From Thiohalocapsa sp963698775 (GTDB lineage: Bacteria > Pseudomonadota > Gammaproteobacteria > Chromatiales > Chromatiaceae): a DNA stretch of 64,000 nt. The DNA lies in NCBI GenBank assembly GCA_963698775.1, contig CAVOSE010000057.1:99017-163016 (forward strand), in the 5' to 3' direction. Positions within the stretch are counted from its first letter, which is position 1. The number at the start of each line of letters is the position of its first letter. The notes beneath the pieces were generated by a model that was given only the letters and a program-made list of their open reading frames with translations, was not told where the DNA came from and did not search any database. The translations under genes were made by a program, and so were the position numbers. Positions 29,288-38,041 of the stretch are shown one piece after another.

Positions 29288-29589
29288 AGAGATGCCTGAT
29301 AGATTACTTGTCCGGGAGATGTCCAAGGTGGGAACGGACTGGATTTTGCGCAACCCTAACAGGGAAGCATCGCCGAAGCCGATGACGGATCGCAGTCGGC
29401 CGGTGGCCAGGTCACCCGAACAACAAGCGCGATGGTGCGGCGCAAGGCGAGTCGATGGGGTATCTTGCCTCCGATGCCACCCATCGACTTCGCGGGCGGT
29501 ACCCCCGTCGTCCGAGACACGCCGTTCGACACCCGACCGCCCGGTTATCTCCGCGGGGAGTGCCCCCAGCTCTTGCAAGGACTCGGTTG

Positions 29590-30027
29590 ATGAACGAACT
29601 GAGAGAAACATCGCGCGCACTGGCTGATATCCTGCGCGACTTGGCGGGGACAGAGGGGCTGCGGCTTCCGGTAACGGGCGATTGCATGACGCCGTGGGTG
29701 AAAAGCGGCGCCCAGGTTCAGGTCACCGCGCCGCGCCGTGTCTACCTGCCCGGTGACGTCGTTGCCGTGCTCAACGGCGAACGCGGTCTGCTGCTGCATC
29801 GAATCATCGGCGGCTACTGGCGCCGCGGCGCTTGGCGATGGCTCACGCAGGCGGATGCCGCCTCTGGTCCGGACAACGCGGTGACCGGCCCGTGCATCGC
29901 CGGCAAGGTCTCGGGGGGCGATTGCGACCCGGCGCTGGTACGCATTCCGCTGCGACACCGGCTCTGGGCCACTGGCCGTTTTATTCGCTTCGTCGTCCAA
30001 CGCCTTAGACGGAGCGCTGTCGCGTGA
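29590..30027 (+). CDS. S24/S26 signal-peptidase-like protein of the RiPP region
   Basis: A 145-residue protein with the fold signature of S24/S26 peptidases: GDCMTPWVKSGAQVQV, then VYLPGDVVAV, LLLHRIIG, QADAASGPDNAV and IAGKV. The catalytic Ser of the G-x-S-M-x-P motif is Cys here and the usual Lys region reads LHRII, so classical Ser/Lys peptidase chemistry is doubtful. Similar genes occur in lasso-type RiPP loci of proteobacteria. AAGGA precedes ATG 29590. The stop overlaps the GTG of an HPr-kinase-like gene (GTGA). Confidence 0.7.
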   Translation: MNELRETSRALADILRDLAGTEGLRLPVTGDCMTPWVKSGAQVQVTAPRRVYLPGDVVAVLNGERGLLLHRIIGGYWRRGAWRWLTQADAASGPDNAVTGPCIAGKVSGGDCDPALVRIPLRHRLWATGRFIRFVVQRLRRSAVA

Positions 30028-30520
30028 GCTTTGCGGACTTTTTCCTCCACGACCCTCGATCGTTTCCGGCCGCGGGTCAGCCCCTGCGCGGGGGAGCGAA
30101 AGTATCGATATCGCACTCGCCGGTCAGCATGATCGCTTCGGCGGACTCTCCATCACGCAGGCCACGCCGATTTGGCCACTCCGGTGCCAGCAAGTCGACC
30201 CTGTCGCGCCAGAGTCTGGACGCCGGCCGGAGCGTACTCAGCGACGACATCAACGCCATCCGCTTCGCGGACGGCTGCTGGCGCGCCGAGCGGCTGCCGT
30301 TCTCTGGCGAGCTCGCGCCGACCCACGGCGACCACAGGGCGACCCCGGTCATTGGCCTCTGCCGACTCCACAAGGGCCAAGAGCACCAGCTGGCGCCGCT
30401 GACACAGACGACTGCCATGGCCGCGATAATCGCGTCCGCTCCCTATGTCAATAATGGTCCGCCTCGGGTTCTAAAAAAGCCCATCACAAGACAGACTGAC
30501 GAATTGCGACGCCCCACGGA
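30024..30520 (+). pseudogene. HPr-kinase-like RiPP tailoring gene, truncated
   Basis: Starts by GTG overlapping the previous stop. A kinase core is visible: altered Walker A GHSGASKSTLSR (normally GAGKST), then SVLSDDINAIRFADG and WRAERLPFSGEL, GLCRLHKGQEHQLAPL and a final TTAMAAIIASAPYVNN. The N-terminal part before the P-loop does not look like the family, and after NN the frame runs into non-homologous sequence and then antisense of the ABC transporter. HPr-kinase-like enzymes phosphorylate the C-terminus of some lasso peptides. I judge this copy to be damaged at both ends. Confidence 0.6.
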
Positions 30521-32200
30521 TCAGGTGAGTTGGCCGTCTTTTAGCGACAGGACTCGATCGGCCAGGGCCAGACTTGCGGGTCGATGCGTGATCAGGATCA
30601 CAGTGCGGTGCTCCAGCGCAGCGCGGCAGTCTTCGATGAACGACGCCTCAGCGTCAGGGTCGAACATGGATGTTGCCTCGTCCAGGACCAAGATGGGCGG
30701 GTCCTTGAGCATAGCCCGCGCAAGGGCGATGCGCTGTCGTTGCCCTCCGGACAGACGCACGCCTTGATCTCCGATCACGGTATCGTAGCCCTCCGGCAGT
30801 GCGCGGATGAATTGGTGCGCCTGGGCAGCGCGTGCTGCGGTCTCGAGCGCGGGCTGATCGGCATCGGGGCGGCTGTAGGCGATGTTCTCGCGCACGCTGC
30901 CGTTGACCAGTAGCACGTGCTGCGCGACCAGGCCGATCTGTCGGCGAAGGCTCGCGATGCTGACGCTGCGGACATCCAGGCCATCGATCAGCACGCGGCC
31001 CGCGTCGGGATCAGCGAAACGCATCAATAGATGGATTAGCGTGCTCTTGCCGGAGCCGTTGTCGCCGGTCAGCGCCACGGTCTCGCCGGCACCGATCTCG
31101 AGATCGAACCCAGCAAAGACCGGCGCCCGGTTCGGGTAGGCAAAGTGGATGTCCTGCCATTGGAGACGGCCCGAGACGGGCGGCAAGGCAGGCGCCCCGA
31201 TGTCCTGCGGTTCGGGCCGCACATCGAAAACCTCCAGCAGGCGCTGCGCCGCACCGCGCGCCATCTGCACGCTGCCGTAGACACCGGCCAGCCCGCTCAC
31301 GGGTCGCGTCAGCAGCATGCCGTAGAGCAGAACGCTGACCAGGTCGGTTGCCGGCAGCGCGCCGCTCTGCACCTGCAGGGTACTCAGGTAGAGCAGCAGT
31401 AGCAGCCCCAGTCCTGCGATCAGATGCACAGATGGCGTCAGCAGCGACTCCAGCAGCAACTGCCGCTTTGCGATGCGCAGCAAGCGTGTGTTGCTGCGAC
31501 CGAACCGATCGGACTCGTGCGCCTCGCGGGTGAAGGACTTGATCGCAGGCAACATGCCGATATTCTCTTCCAGCGTCGCGAACATCTCGGCATGCGAACG
31601 TACCCATTCTGAGGTCAGCGGGCGAATGCGTCGGCCGATCAGCTTGGTAACCAAGAAGAATAGAGGCACCGCAACCAACGCGATGCCGGCAATCGATGGA
31701 CTGATCCGATACATCATGTATGCGGCGCCGACGAAGGTGACCAGCAACGGCAATAAGCCGACCAGCGTGCCGGTAACGAAACTGCTGATGTATTCGGCAT
31801 CGTTGCCGAGCAGCGCCAGCACCTCGCCGCGCCGCCGTTGGTGAAAATAGCCGATCGGCAGCGCTTGCAGGTGGTCATAGAGACGCGCACGCAGGGCCGC
31901 GAGCAGGGTCTCGCCGGTGCTGCCCAGCAGGTAGCGGTTGCCGAAGCTCAACACGCTCTGCGCAGCCAAAAGGCCCGCCCAGACGGCGAGCAACTCCCAG
32001 AGCCCCTGCATGACCGCCGTCGGGGCGGGTAGCAACAACTCAGCAAAGCGCCCCGCAATCCACGGGTTAATAAGTGCGACGGCACTCTCCGCCAACATCA
32101 GCACCACGCCGAGCAACAAGACCCCGGCATGCGGGGTCACGTAGCCAAGCAGATCGCGAAACCGCGTCTGGGTGGGAGCGCGCTCGGATGCCACCGACAT
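30521..32200 (-). CDS. ABC exporter (fused membrane and ATPase domains)
   Basis: A 559-residue half-transporter. The membrane domain has about six helices (residues 20-310) and the ATPase has Walker A GDNGSGKSTLI, signature LSGGQRQRIALARA, Walker B ILVLDEATS and H-loop ITHRPA. No N-terminal peptidase domain is present. ATG 32200 follows directly on the stop of the B2 gene, in one operon RRE - B2 - exporter. In lasso peptide loci such a transporter exports the mature peptide and gives immunity. Confidence 0.9.
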   Translation of the reverse strand: MSVASERAPTQTRFRDLLGYVTPHAGVLLLGVVLMLAESAVALINPWIAGRFAELLLPAPTAVMQGLWELLAVWAGLLAAQSVLSFGNRYLLGSTGETLLAALRARLYDHLQALPIGYFHQRRRGEVLALLGNDAEYISSFVTGTLVGLLPLLVTFVGAAYMMYRISPSIAGIALVAVPLFFLVTKLIGRRIRPLTSEWVRSHAEMFATLEENIGMLPAIKSFTREAHESDRFGRSNTRLLRIAKRQLLLESLLTPSVHLIAGLGLLLLLYLSTLQVQSGALPATDLVSVLLYGMLLTRPVSGLAGVYGSVQMARGAAQRLLEVFDVRPEPQDIGAPALPPVSGRLQWQDIHFAYPNRAPVFAGFDLEIGAGETVALTGDNGSGKSTLIHLLMRFADPDAGRVLIDGLDVRSVSIASLRRQIGLVAQHVLLVNGSVRENIAYSRPDADQPALETAARAAQAHQFIRALPEGYDTVIGDQGVRLSGGQRQRIALARAMLKDPPILVLDEATSMFDPDAEASFIEDCRAALEHRTVILITHRPASLALADRVLSLKDGQLT

Positions 32201-32653
32201 CTATGCGCGGTAAAACGGTTGCAGACGCACGAAACGATTACGCTGCTCCGGCGCCTGCCCAAGGGACTCGCCGTTCAATTCGACCCAGGCATGTGCCGCG
32301 AATCCGTTGCGCACGCTAACGCCGACGCGGACCTCGGCCGGCTGGCCGTGGCGCCTCAGCAGCGAGCGAAGCAACAGCGCCTGGCGCAGACAGGTACCGT
32401 TGCCCAGTGCATAACGGCCCGCGATAGCGATGATCGCCGCCTGGGCCTCAGCTGGCGCGAAAGCCGCCGGACCCGCTGCCCGCGCCTGACGCCGGCCCAG
32501 GAGCATGGCGCCGCCGCTCAAAAGGCCTAGAGCCCGTTGGAAGCCCAGGCCACGCAGCATCAAATCGACGACCGGCAGTACCAGCCAGGCCCCGATGAAG
32601 AGTCGGCGCTGGGCCGGGCTCAGGGCAAGGAAACGACGCAGGCGTCGCATCAT
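32201..32653 (-). CDS. Lasso peptide biosynthesis B2 protein (transglutaminase-like leader peptidase)
   Basis: A 150-residue protein. The first about 70 residues are a basic, hydrophobic region (AWLVLPVVDLMLRGLGF), the rest the transglutaminase-like cysteine protease domain with Cys in GTCLRQALLLRSLLRRHG and His in AAHAWVELNG. It cleaves the leader from the precursor, together with the RRE protein. The start overlaps the RRE stop (ATGA) and the stop abuts the exporter start. Confidence 0.87.
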   Translation of the reverse strand: MMRRLRRFLALSPAQRRLFIGAWLVLPVVDLMLRGLGFQRALGLLSGGAMLLGRRQARAAGPAAFAPAEAQAAIIAIAGRYALGNGTCLRQALLLRSLLRRHGQPAEVRVGVSVRNGFAAHAWVELNGESLGQAPEQRNRFVRLQPFYRA

Positions 32654-32934
32654 TGGCCCGCGGGCAACAAGGTCACGAGCCCATTGTCCGCAAGTGCCTG
32701 CAAAAGATCGTCCAGGTCAGCTTCGAGGCGACCCGGCTCGACATCGAACTCTTCGAGCATTTGATCGAACACGGCGCGAGCCGAACCGTGCGCCCCGATC
32801 AGCTGCCAGATGCGGGTGCCGACCTCATCAAGCCCAAAATAGGTTCCCTGGTCCAGGTCGAGTAAAACGGCTTCACCCTCCACCTCCTGAAACAGGGCAT
32901 CGGGCGAGACGGCAAGTTTCAAATCAAGGTCCAC
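32650..32934 (-). CDS. PqqD-like RRE protein (lasso B1)
   Basis: A 94-residue RiPP recognition element. Core motifs: EGEAVLLDLDQGTYFGLDEVGTRIWQ and a helical C-terminal part (RLEADLDDLLQALADNGLV). It binds the precursor leader and hands it to the B2 protease. First gene of a leftward RRE - B2 - exporter operon. No precursor gene is seen next to it, so it may serve the precursor at 36909 or be an orphan set. Confidence 0.88.
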   Translation of the reverse strand: MDLDLKLAVSPDALFQEVEGEAVLLDLDQGTYFGLDEVGTRIWQLIGAHGSARAVFDQMLEEFDVEPGRLEADLDDLLQALADNGLVTLLPAGQ

Positions 32935-33587
32935 AGGCGTCGGGAATTTAGGGATGGACGGGCTTCAACACGTGATTGTAACCTATCGATCTGAACGCGG
33001 GACGCCGCGTTGTCGTTAGCGGGGCGCGATCGAAACTGATGTGGTCACAACGGCCGTCACTGGGCATAACCGTTGTCCCCGACTCCGCTGGAAAGTCCGG
33101 CGCGCGACGGCGTGCTGCGCGGCGGACCCGAAGTTCAATCCCGCCTCTCAAGTTGGCGGGCAGCGCTGTTTGCACCACGCACGTCCGGACCTGAAGGTCC
33201 AGACTCCAGGCGCCGCAGCGCGGTACCCTGTCCTATGCGTGGCACTGGAGTACTCGGCTTCAGCCGCATCCCTACCGTCAGGCGGTTCGGCAATCGGGGA
33301 AGGTAACCGTCCCTGCGGAGCGCGAGAGGTTGCGTGAGATCAATGACCGCAGCGCCGATCTCGCCCTCCCAGTGTTCGATTGCCACCACATCGTCTTGCC
33401 AGACAACATCAGTTTTGATCGCACCCTCGCGGAACTCACCACCTATCACTTTAAGATAGACTTTCCGGATAGTGTCACAACAGTCTGAAGTCGTTGTAGA
33501 TGGGCACCGTAACGAGCGTTTCCGAAGCGATTGCGCAATGGCTGCAGCGCGCACACCCGGGTCTGCGCGAGACGCTATCCGTCAGCG
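32935..33587. other. Intergenic region, no supported gene
   Basis: A minus-strand frame at 33135-33554 gives some protein-like sequence (KVIGGEFREGAIKTDVVW) but has no recognisable family, start signal or conserved motif. It may be part of a decayed mobile element, as an IS4 fragment follows. Confidence 0.4.
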
Positions 33588-33740
33588 GCTTTGCTCGAGT
33601 GGCTGCAGAGGCAACGCTGGCGGATCGAGCCGATGTCCTCCGGCTTCAAGACCCGCGGCTTCGGGCTTGAACACACCCGACTGCGCAGCGCCGAGCGGGT
33701 CGATCATCTCGTGCTGATCATGACCCTGGCCATGAACTAG
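33588..33740 (+). pseudogene. C-terminal remnant of an IS4-type transposase
   Basis: LLEWLQRQRWRIEPMSSG then FKTRGFGLEHTRLRSAERV and LIMTLAMN matches the conserved end of IS4-family DDE transposases (the Y/Q-RW-IE...K-RGF..E.T region with the catalytic Glu). Only about 50 residues remain; no terminal inverted repeats were found. Confidence 0.7.
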
Positions 33741-33802
33741 CAAGGCTGCGCCTCAGAGCGGCGAGTCATGGTCGGTCATGGTTAGGGCAGCACACTGATC
33801 GC

Positions 33803-33892
33803 TGTCGTTGTCGTTGTCGTGCTTCGAGCTGGGTGAAGTTTCGATGACGATTAGACAACGACAACGACAAACTTGATCATCTGCAAGCATTC
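33803..33892 (+). repeat. Dispersed GACAAC repeat element, two inverted arms and tail
   Basis: TGTCGTTGTCGTTGTCGT at 33803-33820 and its inverse GACAACGACAACGACAA at about 33853-33870 flank a short spacer. The tail ATCATCTGCAAGCATT ends at about 33891. Same parts as at 27796-27884. Confidence 0.75.
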
Positions 33893-34339
33893 TGCGCATT
33901 CAAGCAATCTAGTGTGTGCAGACCGGCCACCTCGACGCCTGCGAGTCGCCTACACCGCTCAAAAAAAACCGCCCAGCAGCGCGGTCCCGAAGATCGGAGC
34001 TTCCGCAGGCTCGCCCGTTCCTGCCGCTCGTGGTACCAGCGCGGGCTGAGAAAACGCCTGCGCTTGGCCGGACGCGGACGTCCGCTGGCATGCTTCGGCC
34101 CGCCTTCACCGCCGTTGATCTATCCCTCCGGATGAAAGTGAGTGGCGGTGAGCAAGCGGCCTGAACATCTTGCGCACGCACGCAAGAACCGATACCGTTG
34201 TCTTCCAGGGAACGATGTCGGCACGGTCAAAACGACCGGAACTGCATAGATCTAATTTCTTGCCAGACCCGCAGATGGACAAACGCCGCGAGCATACACG
34301 AATTCTCCCCAACCCTCGCACTCCCGTCCCGCGGTTCTC
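33893..34339. other. Intergenic region, no supported gene
   Basis: No frame with recognisable similarity. Contains an A-run at 33961-33968. It probably represents debris between the IS remnant and the RiPP core genes. Confidence 0.4.
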
Positions 34340-34591
34340 GTGAAGGCGCTAACGGGCGAGGCCGTGCCGATGGACCTGGCCAGCAAGAACTCTTTCGGCC
34401 TCGATGAGGTCGACATGCGTTTTTGGCAGCCCCTGACATTGCACGCGAGCCAGGGCGCGCCCTACGGCTGTGTGCTGGAAGAACCCGGCCCGGAGTTGGT
34501 CCGCCTGGAGGCCGATCGGCTGGCACGCACCGGCGTACGTGCGGATGCCGGCCTGATGCCCCTGGGGGACGGCCATGCGCCGGCGCCTTGA
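34340..34591 (+). pseudogene. Diverged PqqD-like RRE fragment
   Basis: GTG 34340 opens a frame whose residues 5-60 parallel the RRE protein at 32650: TGEAVPMDLASKNSFGLDEV, MRFWQ and LVRLEADRLART against GEAVLLDL...FGLDEV...RIWQ...RLEAD. The N-terminal strand is missing, key spacing is altered and the C-terminal helix is lost. It overlaps the B2 ATG at 34575. Probably a decayed copy; the intact RRE genes at 32650 or 39785 could replace it. Confidence 0.6.
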
Positions 34592-35078
34592 GCAGCTGCG
34601 GGCCCTTGCGCCCTGGGAGCGGCGGTTGCTACTGCGGCTCGCCCTGCTCCTGCCTGCGATTGGCGCCGCCCTGCATCTGCTGGGCTTCAAGCAAACCCGC
34701 GATCTGCTCGCGCGCCTGATTCCGGCTCCAACCGAGCAGCAACGGATAGGTGCCACGGCCTTATCATCCGACCCCTTTGCATCCGACCGCTTTGCATCCG
34801 ACAGGCCCCAGCGCATCGCCCGCCTGGTCAGCATCGCCGCCAATCATGGACCCTACCGCGCCACCTGCCTGCGCCAGTCCCTGGCCCTATGGTGGCTGCT
34901 CCGCCGGCGCGGCATCGCCGCGGAGCTGCGGATTGGCGTTCGCAAGGACGGAGCAGCCCTTTTGGCGCATGCATGGGTGGAGCATGAGGGGCAGGCCCTG
35001 AACCACGTGCAGGGCGCTCATGAGTCCTACGCCGCATTCGGCCCATTGTTTCCGCCTCCAACGGTCTCACAGCCATGA
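34575..35078 (+). CDS. Lasso peptide biosynthesis B2 protein
   Basis: A 167-residue second B2 protein. Basic hydrophobic N-terminus (LLLRLALLLPAIGAALHLLGF), then a linker with a direct repeat (two DPFASDRFASD-like units), then the transglutaminase-like domain: RATCLRQSLALWWLLRRRG with the catalytic Cys and LAHAWVEHEGQALN with His. It cleaves the leader peptide. Its stop overlaps the cyclase ATG (ATGA), so the two are translationally coupled. Confidence 0.87.
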   Translation: MRRRLEQLRALAPWERRLLLRLALLLPAIGAALHLLGFKQTRDLLARLIPAPTEQQRIGATALSSDPFASDRFASDRPQRIARLVSIAANHGPYRATCLRQSLALWWLLRRRGIAAELRIGVRKDGAALLAHAWVEHEGQALNHVQGAHESYAAFGPLFPPPTVSQP

Positions 35079-36892
35079 GCGGCATCGCCGGCATCATCCA
35101 TTTCGACGGCAAGCCCGTCGAGCCGGGGCTCATCGAGAGGATGACCAGCGCCATGGCCCATCGCGGGCCGGATAGCACTCATCACTGGGTCAAGGGGTCC
35201 ATCGCACTTGGTCATTGTGCCTTGCACGTTTCTGATCCCTCGGACGAAGTTAATCAGCCGTTTACGCTTGACGGCGACACTTGGATCACAGCCGATGCGC
35301 GCATTGATGGCCGCTCTGAACTGATTCGACGGATCCGCAACGCAGGATGTGGCGGAAGGCCAGATGCGCCGGATTCGGAATTGATCCTGCGCGCCTATAG
35401 AGCCTTTGGCGAGACATTTTTGGACTACCTCATTGGAGATTTTTCTTTTGCCCTATGGAACTCTCCGCAGAGAACGTTAGTTTGCGCAAGGGATCACTTC
35501 GGGGTTAGGCCATTTTTTTACGCCAAGGTTGACCGTCTATTCATTTTTGCAAGTGACATCGCTGCGTTGCTGGAGCATCCTGCCATTTCGACGTCTCTTG
35601 ACGAAGAGGCCGTAGGGGATTTCCTTCTGTTTGGACATTTTCAGCACCCAGGGCTTTCTATCTACCAAAACATAAGGCGCTTACCGCCGTCAACCTGTCT
35701 TAAGTTGCACAATGACCGGCTCCATATGCTGCAATATTGGTCGCTGCCAATAAGCGAACCGGTTCGTTACAAGAAAGACCTAGATTATGGCGAACGATTT
35801 CAGGAGCTGTTTCAGAACGCAGTCAGCGATCGAGTCGGTAACGGGCCTGTTGCAATTGAGATGAGTGGCGGACTTGATTCGACATCGGTCGCCGCTTCCG
35901 CAAGAGACTGCGGTCACTCGATAGCGGCATATACGGGAACATGTAACCGCCTCTTGCCGGACGATGTAGAAGGTTATTTCGCTGAAATGGTTGCCTCCCA
36001 CCTAGGGATACCCATTTTTTCTCAAGCCGTCGATGACTACAACTTATTCGAGCGCTTCTCGGATTCTGTGCTTGCGACTTGCGAGCCCTACGGCAGTGCA
36101 GATAAAGCGGTTCATCATGACAGGCTTCAGCAAGTCGCAAACGATGGCGCTCGCGTGTTGCTGACGGGGCATGGTGGGGATGCATTATTCCAGCGGTCAT
36201 CTTCGTACTATCTGAAGCTTCTAGTGGATCGCGATGTGGCGCGCTTCGCAACCGAAGTCTATGGGCATATTCGGCGCACTGGCTCCTTCCGCGGTCTAGG
36301 GATGCGATCGTCGATCAAGCATTCGCTAGGAAAGGCACCGTCGTTTCCGCCCTTTCCGGAGTACATAAATGCAGAATTTGTCGAGCGAGCGCAGCTGATC
36401 CACCGTTGGGAGACTGGGTGGACCACGATACAGGAAGCGGACACGGGCAGCACCCATTCCCAATTGCTCGCACCTTGGATCCCCGCAGTATTCGAAGGGT
36501 ACGAGAGGCTTAGAATCCCTCTCATAGCAAGGCATCCTTTCTTTGACCTCCGTCTTGTCGGATTCATGCTGACGATCCCGGAGACAGCTAAATCTAACAA
36601 GCGGCCAATGCGCGAAGCTATGCAAGGCCGGCTCCCTGAGCCAGTTCGAACCCGTCCGAAGGACAGCGCAACCTCAGACATTGTCCGGACGAGATTTATG
36701 TCGGGTAGGATTGCGATCGAAATGAAATCGCACCTCAGGGGTCTCGAGCCGTATATCAACGTCGGACGATACAGGGGGGTACTAAAAAGTTACCTGGTCG
36801 GAGATGCACCAAAATCGGTGTGGTCTAACCATCATATAGTCAGTCCAATCGCTCTTAGCAACTGGCTGGCTCAAGATTCCAATAAATGTTGA
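35075..36892 (+). CDS. Lasso peptide cyclase (asparagine-synthetase-like)
   Basis: A 605-residue homologue of asparagine synthetase B. The N-terminal amidotransferase-like domain starts MSGIAGIIHFDG: the glutaminase nucleophile Cys2 is Ser, as expected where no ammonia is needed. The ATP-pyrophosphatase motif SGGLDSTS is near residue 263, and LTGHGGDALF follows. It activates the side-chain carboxylate of an Asp/Glu in the core peptide by adenylation and forms the isopeptide ring with the N-terminal amine. The first about 40 codons are GC-rich like the upstream gene; from about 35200 the gene becomes clearly more AT-rich, as does the precursor gene that follows 16 bases later. Confidence 0.9.
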   Translation: MSGIAGIIHFDGKPVEPGLIERMTSAMAHRGPDSTHHWVKGSIALGHCALHVSDPSDEVNQPFTLDGDTWITADARIDGRSELIRRIRNAGCGGRPDAPDSELILRAYRAFGETFLDYLIGDFSFALWNSPQRTLVCARDHFGVRPFFYAKVDRLFIFASDIAALLEHPAISTSLDEEAVGDFLLFGHFQHPGLSIYQNIRRLPPSTCLKLHNDRLHMLQYWSLPISEPVRYKKDLDYGERFQELFQNAVSDRVGNGPVAIEMSGGLDSTSVAASARDCGHSIAAYTGTCNRLLPDDVEGYFAEMVASHLGIPIFSQAVDDYNLFERFSDSVLATCEPYGSADKAVHHDRLQQVANDGARVLLTGHGGDALFQRSSSYYLKLLVDRDVARFATEVYGHIRRTGSFRGLGMRSSIKHSLGKAPSFPPFPEYINAEFVERAQLIHRWETGWTTIQEADTGSTHSQLLAPWIPAVFEGYERLRIPLIARHPFFDLRLVGFMLTIPETAKSNKRPMREAMQGRLPEPVRTRPKDSATSDIVRTRFMSGRIAIEMKSHLRGLEPYINVGRYRGVLKSYLVGDAPKSVWSNHHIVSPIALSNWLAQDSNKC

Positions 36893-36908
36893 AACGAGGC
36901 AAATATAC

Positions 36909-37100
36909 GTGACCCTGAACTATTTGACGCAACGTGATCCACAAGTAGCGCTTCAGAGTAAAAAAGCGTATCGGACCCCTCGGGTAAAAGTTTATGGTTC
37001 AGTATCCTGCTTGACAAAAAACGCGCAAGGTTCCTGTACGAACGATGGTAATGGTTGCACCCCTGTCACAGGTGGAACGAGGAAAAACAAGAACAATTAG
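36909..37100 (+). CDS. Lasso-type RiPP precursor peptide
   Basis: A 63-residue peptide from GTG 36909, with GAGG 10 bases upstream. The leader holds the recognition motif Y-x2-P-x-V-x3-G: AYRTPRVKVYGSVSCLT (residues 20-36). Taking Thr36 as the penultimate leader residue puts the core at NAQGSCTNDGNGCTPVTGG followed by a basic Asn/Lys tail. Asp46 is then core position 9, suitable for a nine-membered ring; starting at Ala39 gives an eight-membered ring. Two core Cys (43, 50) could form a disulfide. It sits directly behind the cyclase gene, and the gene's 3' end is tandemly duplicated. Confidence 0.85.
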   Translation: MTLNYLTQRDPQVALQSKKAYRTPRVKVYGSVSCLTKNAQGSCTNDGNGCTPVTGGTRKNKNN

Positions 37101-37133
37101 TAGGTGGAACGAGGACAAACTAGAACAATAGGT
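37070..37133 (+). repeat. 32-bp tandem duplication at the precursor 3' end
   Basis: AGGTGGAACGAGGA(A/C)AAAC(A/T)AGAACAAT is present at 37070-37101 and again at 37102-37133 with a few changes. The first copy encodes the last residues of the precursor and its stop; the second is untranslated. Confidence 0.8.
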
Positions 37134-37283
37134 GATAAGAGGTGTCGATCTGAGTATTGTAGGCCCGATATGTAGAACGTCGGCGCAACGGTTTGGCCCG
37201 TTCCCCAAACCCGCGAAGCCGGAACCAAACAGAGGTGGTCGACTATCGTTTGGGTAGCGCTGCAATCCGGCGGGAGGCGAGCG

Positions 37284-37480
37284 ATGAACCCATTTGTCGA
37301 ACAGCATCGAGACGAGATCGGGTGCGTGCTGTCGTGTTTCGACCGCGTCGTGATCACTGAGACCGTGCCGGACATCTGCCATGCTAGAGCGATGGCCGGC
37401 TACCTGAGCTATCGGGACGTCCGCCTGTTCGACGATGCGCGTTGGGCCGAGCCGCGCGTTGACAGGGTCGGGTCTTGCCT
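37284..37480 (+). pseudogene. Fragment of a multicopy mobile-element-associated protein
   Basis: MNPFVEQHRDEIGCVLSCFD then RVVITETVPDICHARAMAGY and LSYRDVRLFDDARWAEPRVD resembles the N-terminus of a protein found in many copies in proteobacterial genomes, thought to be linked to mobile DNA. Similarity stops after about 62 codons and the frame then continues with unrelated sequence. Confidence 0.5.
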
Positions 37481-38041
37481 TTTGCGTCCGCGGGCGAAGG
37501 TAAAAAGAAAAGCGACTCAAACGCGTGGGCGTCGCCCACATAGCCCGCGCCAAGTTGATCGGATGAGCAGAGCGAAGCTCTGCGAGTCGCGTGTCCCTAG
37601 TGATACCTCGCGCGAGCATCCTGCTTCGCGAGGACTGGTTCCTTGGCGACAACTTGGTTTCGTCCGGGACGCCCTGCGGTCACTGCCATACCCGACTCCC
37701 CCTTTGGTCAGCCGAGTAAGACAGCGCCCACAAATCACTCGACGGCGTGTCGGATGCGCTTTGGCCGGGACTACGCGCCCTCGCTTCGCTCTCCATGGCG
37801 CGCAGCGGATGCCCATCGGATTATGCATAGAGCGATGACCCTAAACGAAGCTCTTGCACCACGAGTTTCACGAAAAAAACGAAGGAAAACAAATAGAAAA
37901 GTATTCTTGATGGCCAAGTCCACTTCATCCAGAAGGTGCTGCTAGAATCATGCGCAACTTCTTGAAACACTTCGTGTCCTTCGTGCCCTTCGTGGTGAAC
38001 CGCTCTTTCTGGGATGATGGGGGAAGTCGTTTGGACTCTTT
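37481..38041. other. Intergenic region, no gene seen
   Basis: No supported frame. Contains an AT-rich stretch (37860-37910) and a run of the CTTCGTG motif (37967-37997). Probably mobile-element debris and the leader region of the damaged methyltransferase gene. Confidence 0.45.

Noticed and set aside
30153..30386. Minus-strand frame opposite the HPr-kinase-like remnant
   Set aside because: The plus strand shows a P-loop and following kinase motifs in order; the minus strand shows none.
33135..33554. Minus-strand 139-codon open frame
   Set aside because: Some regular-looking segments, but no family, start site or context; lies in a region of mobile-element debris.
37284..37838. 184-codon plus-strand frame as a complete gene
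   Set aside because: Only the first 62 or so codons resemble a known protein; the remainder is unrelated, so it is listed as a fragment.
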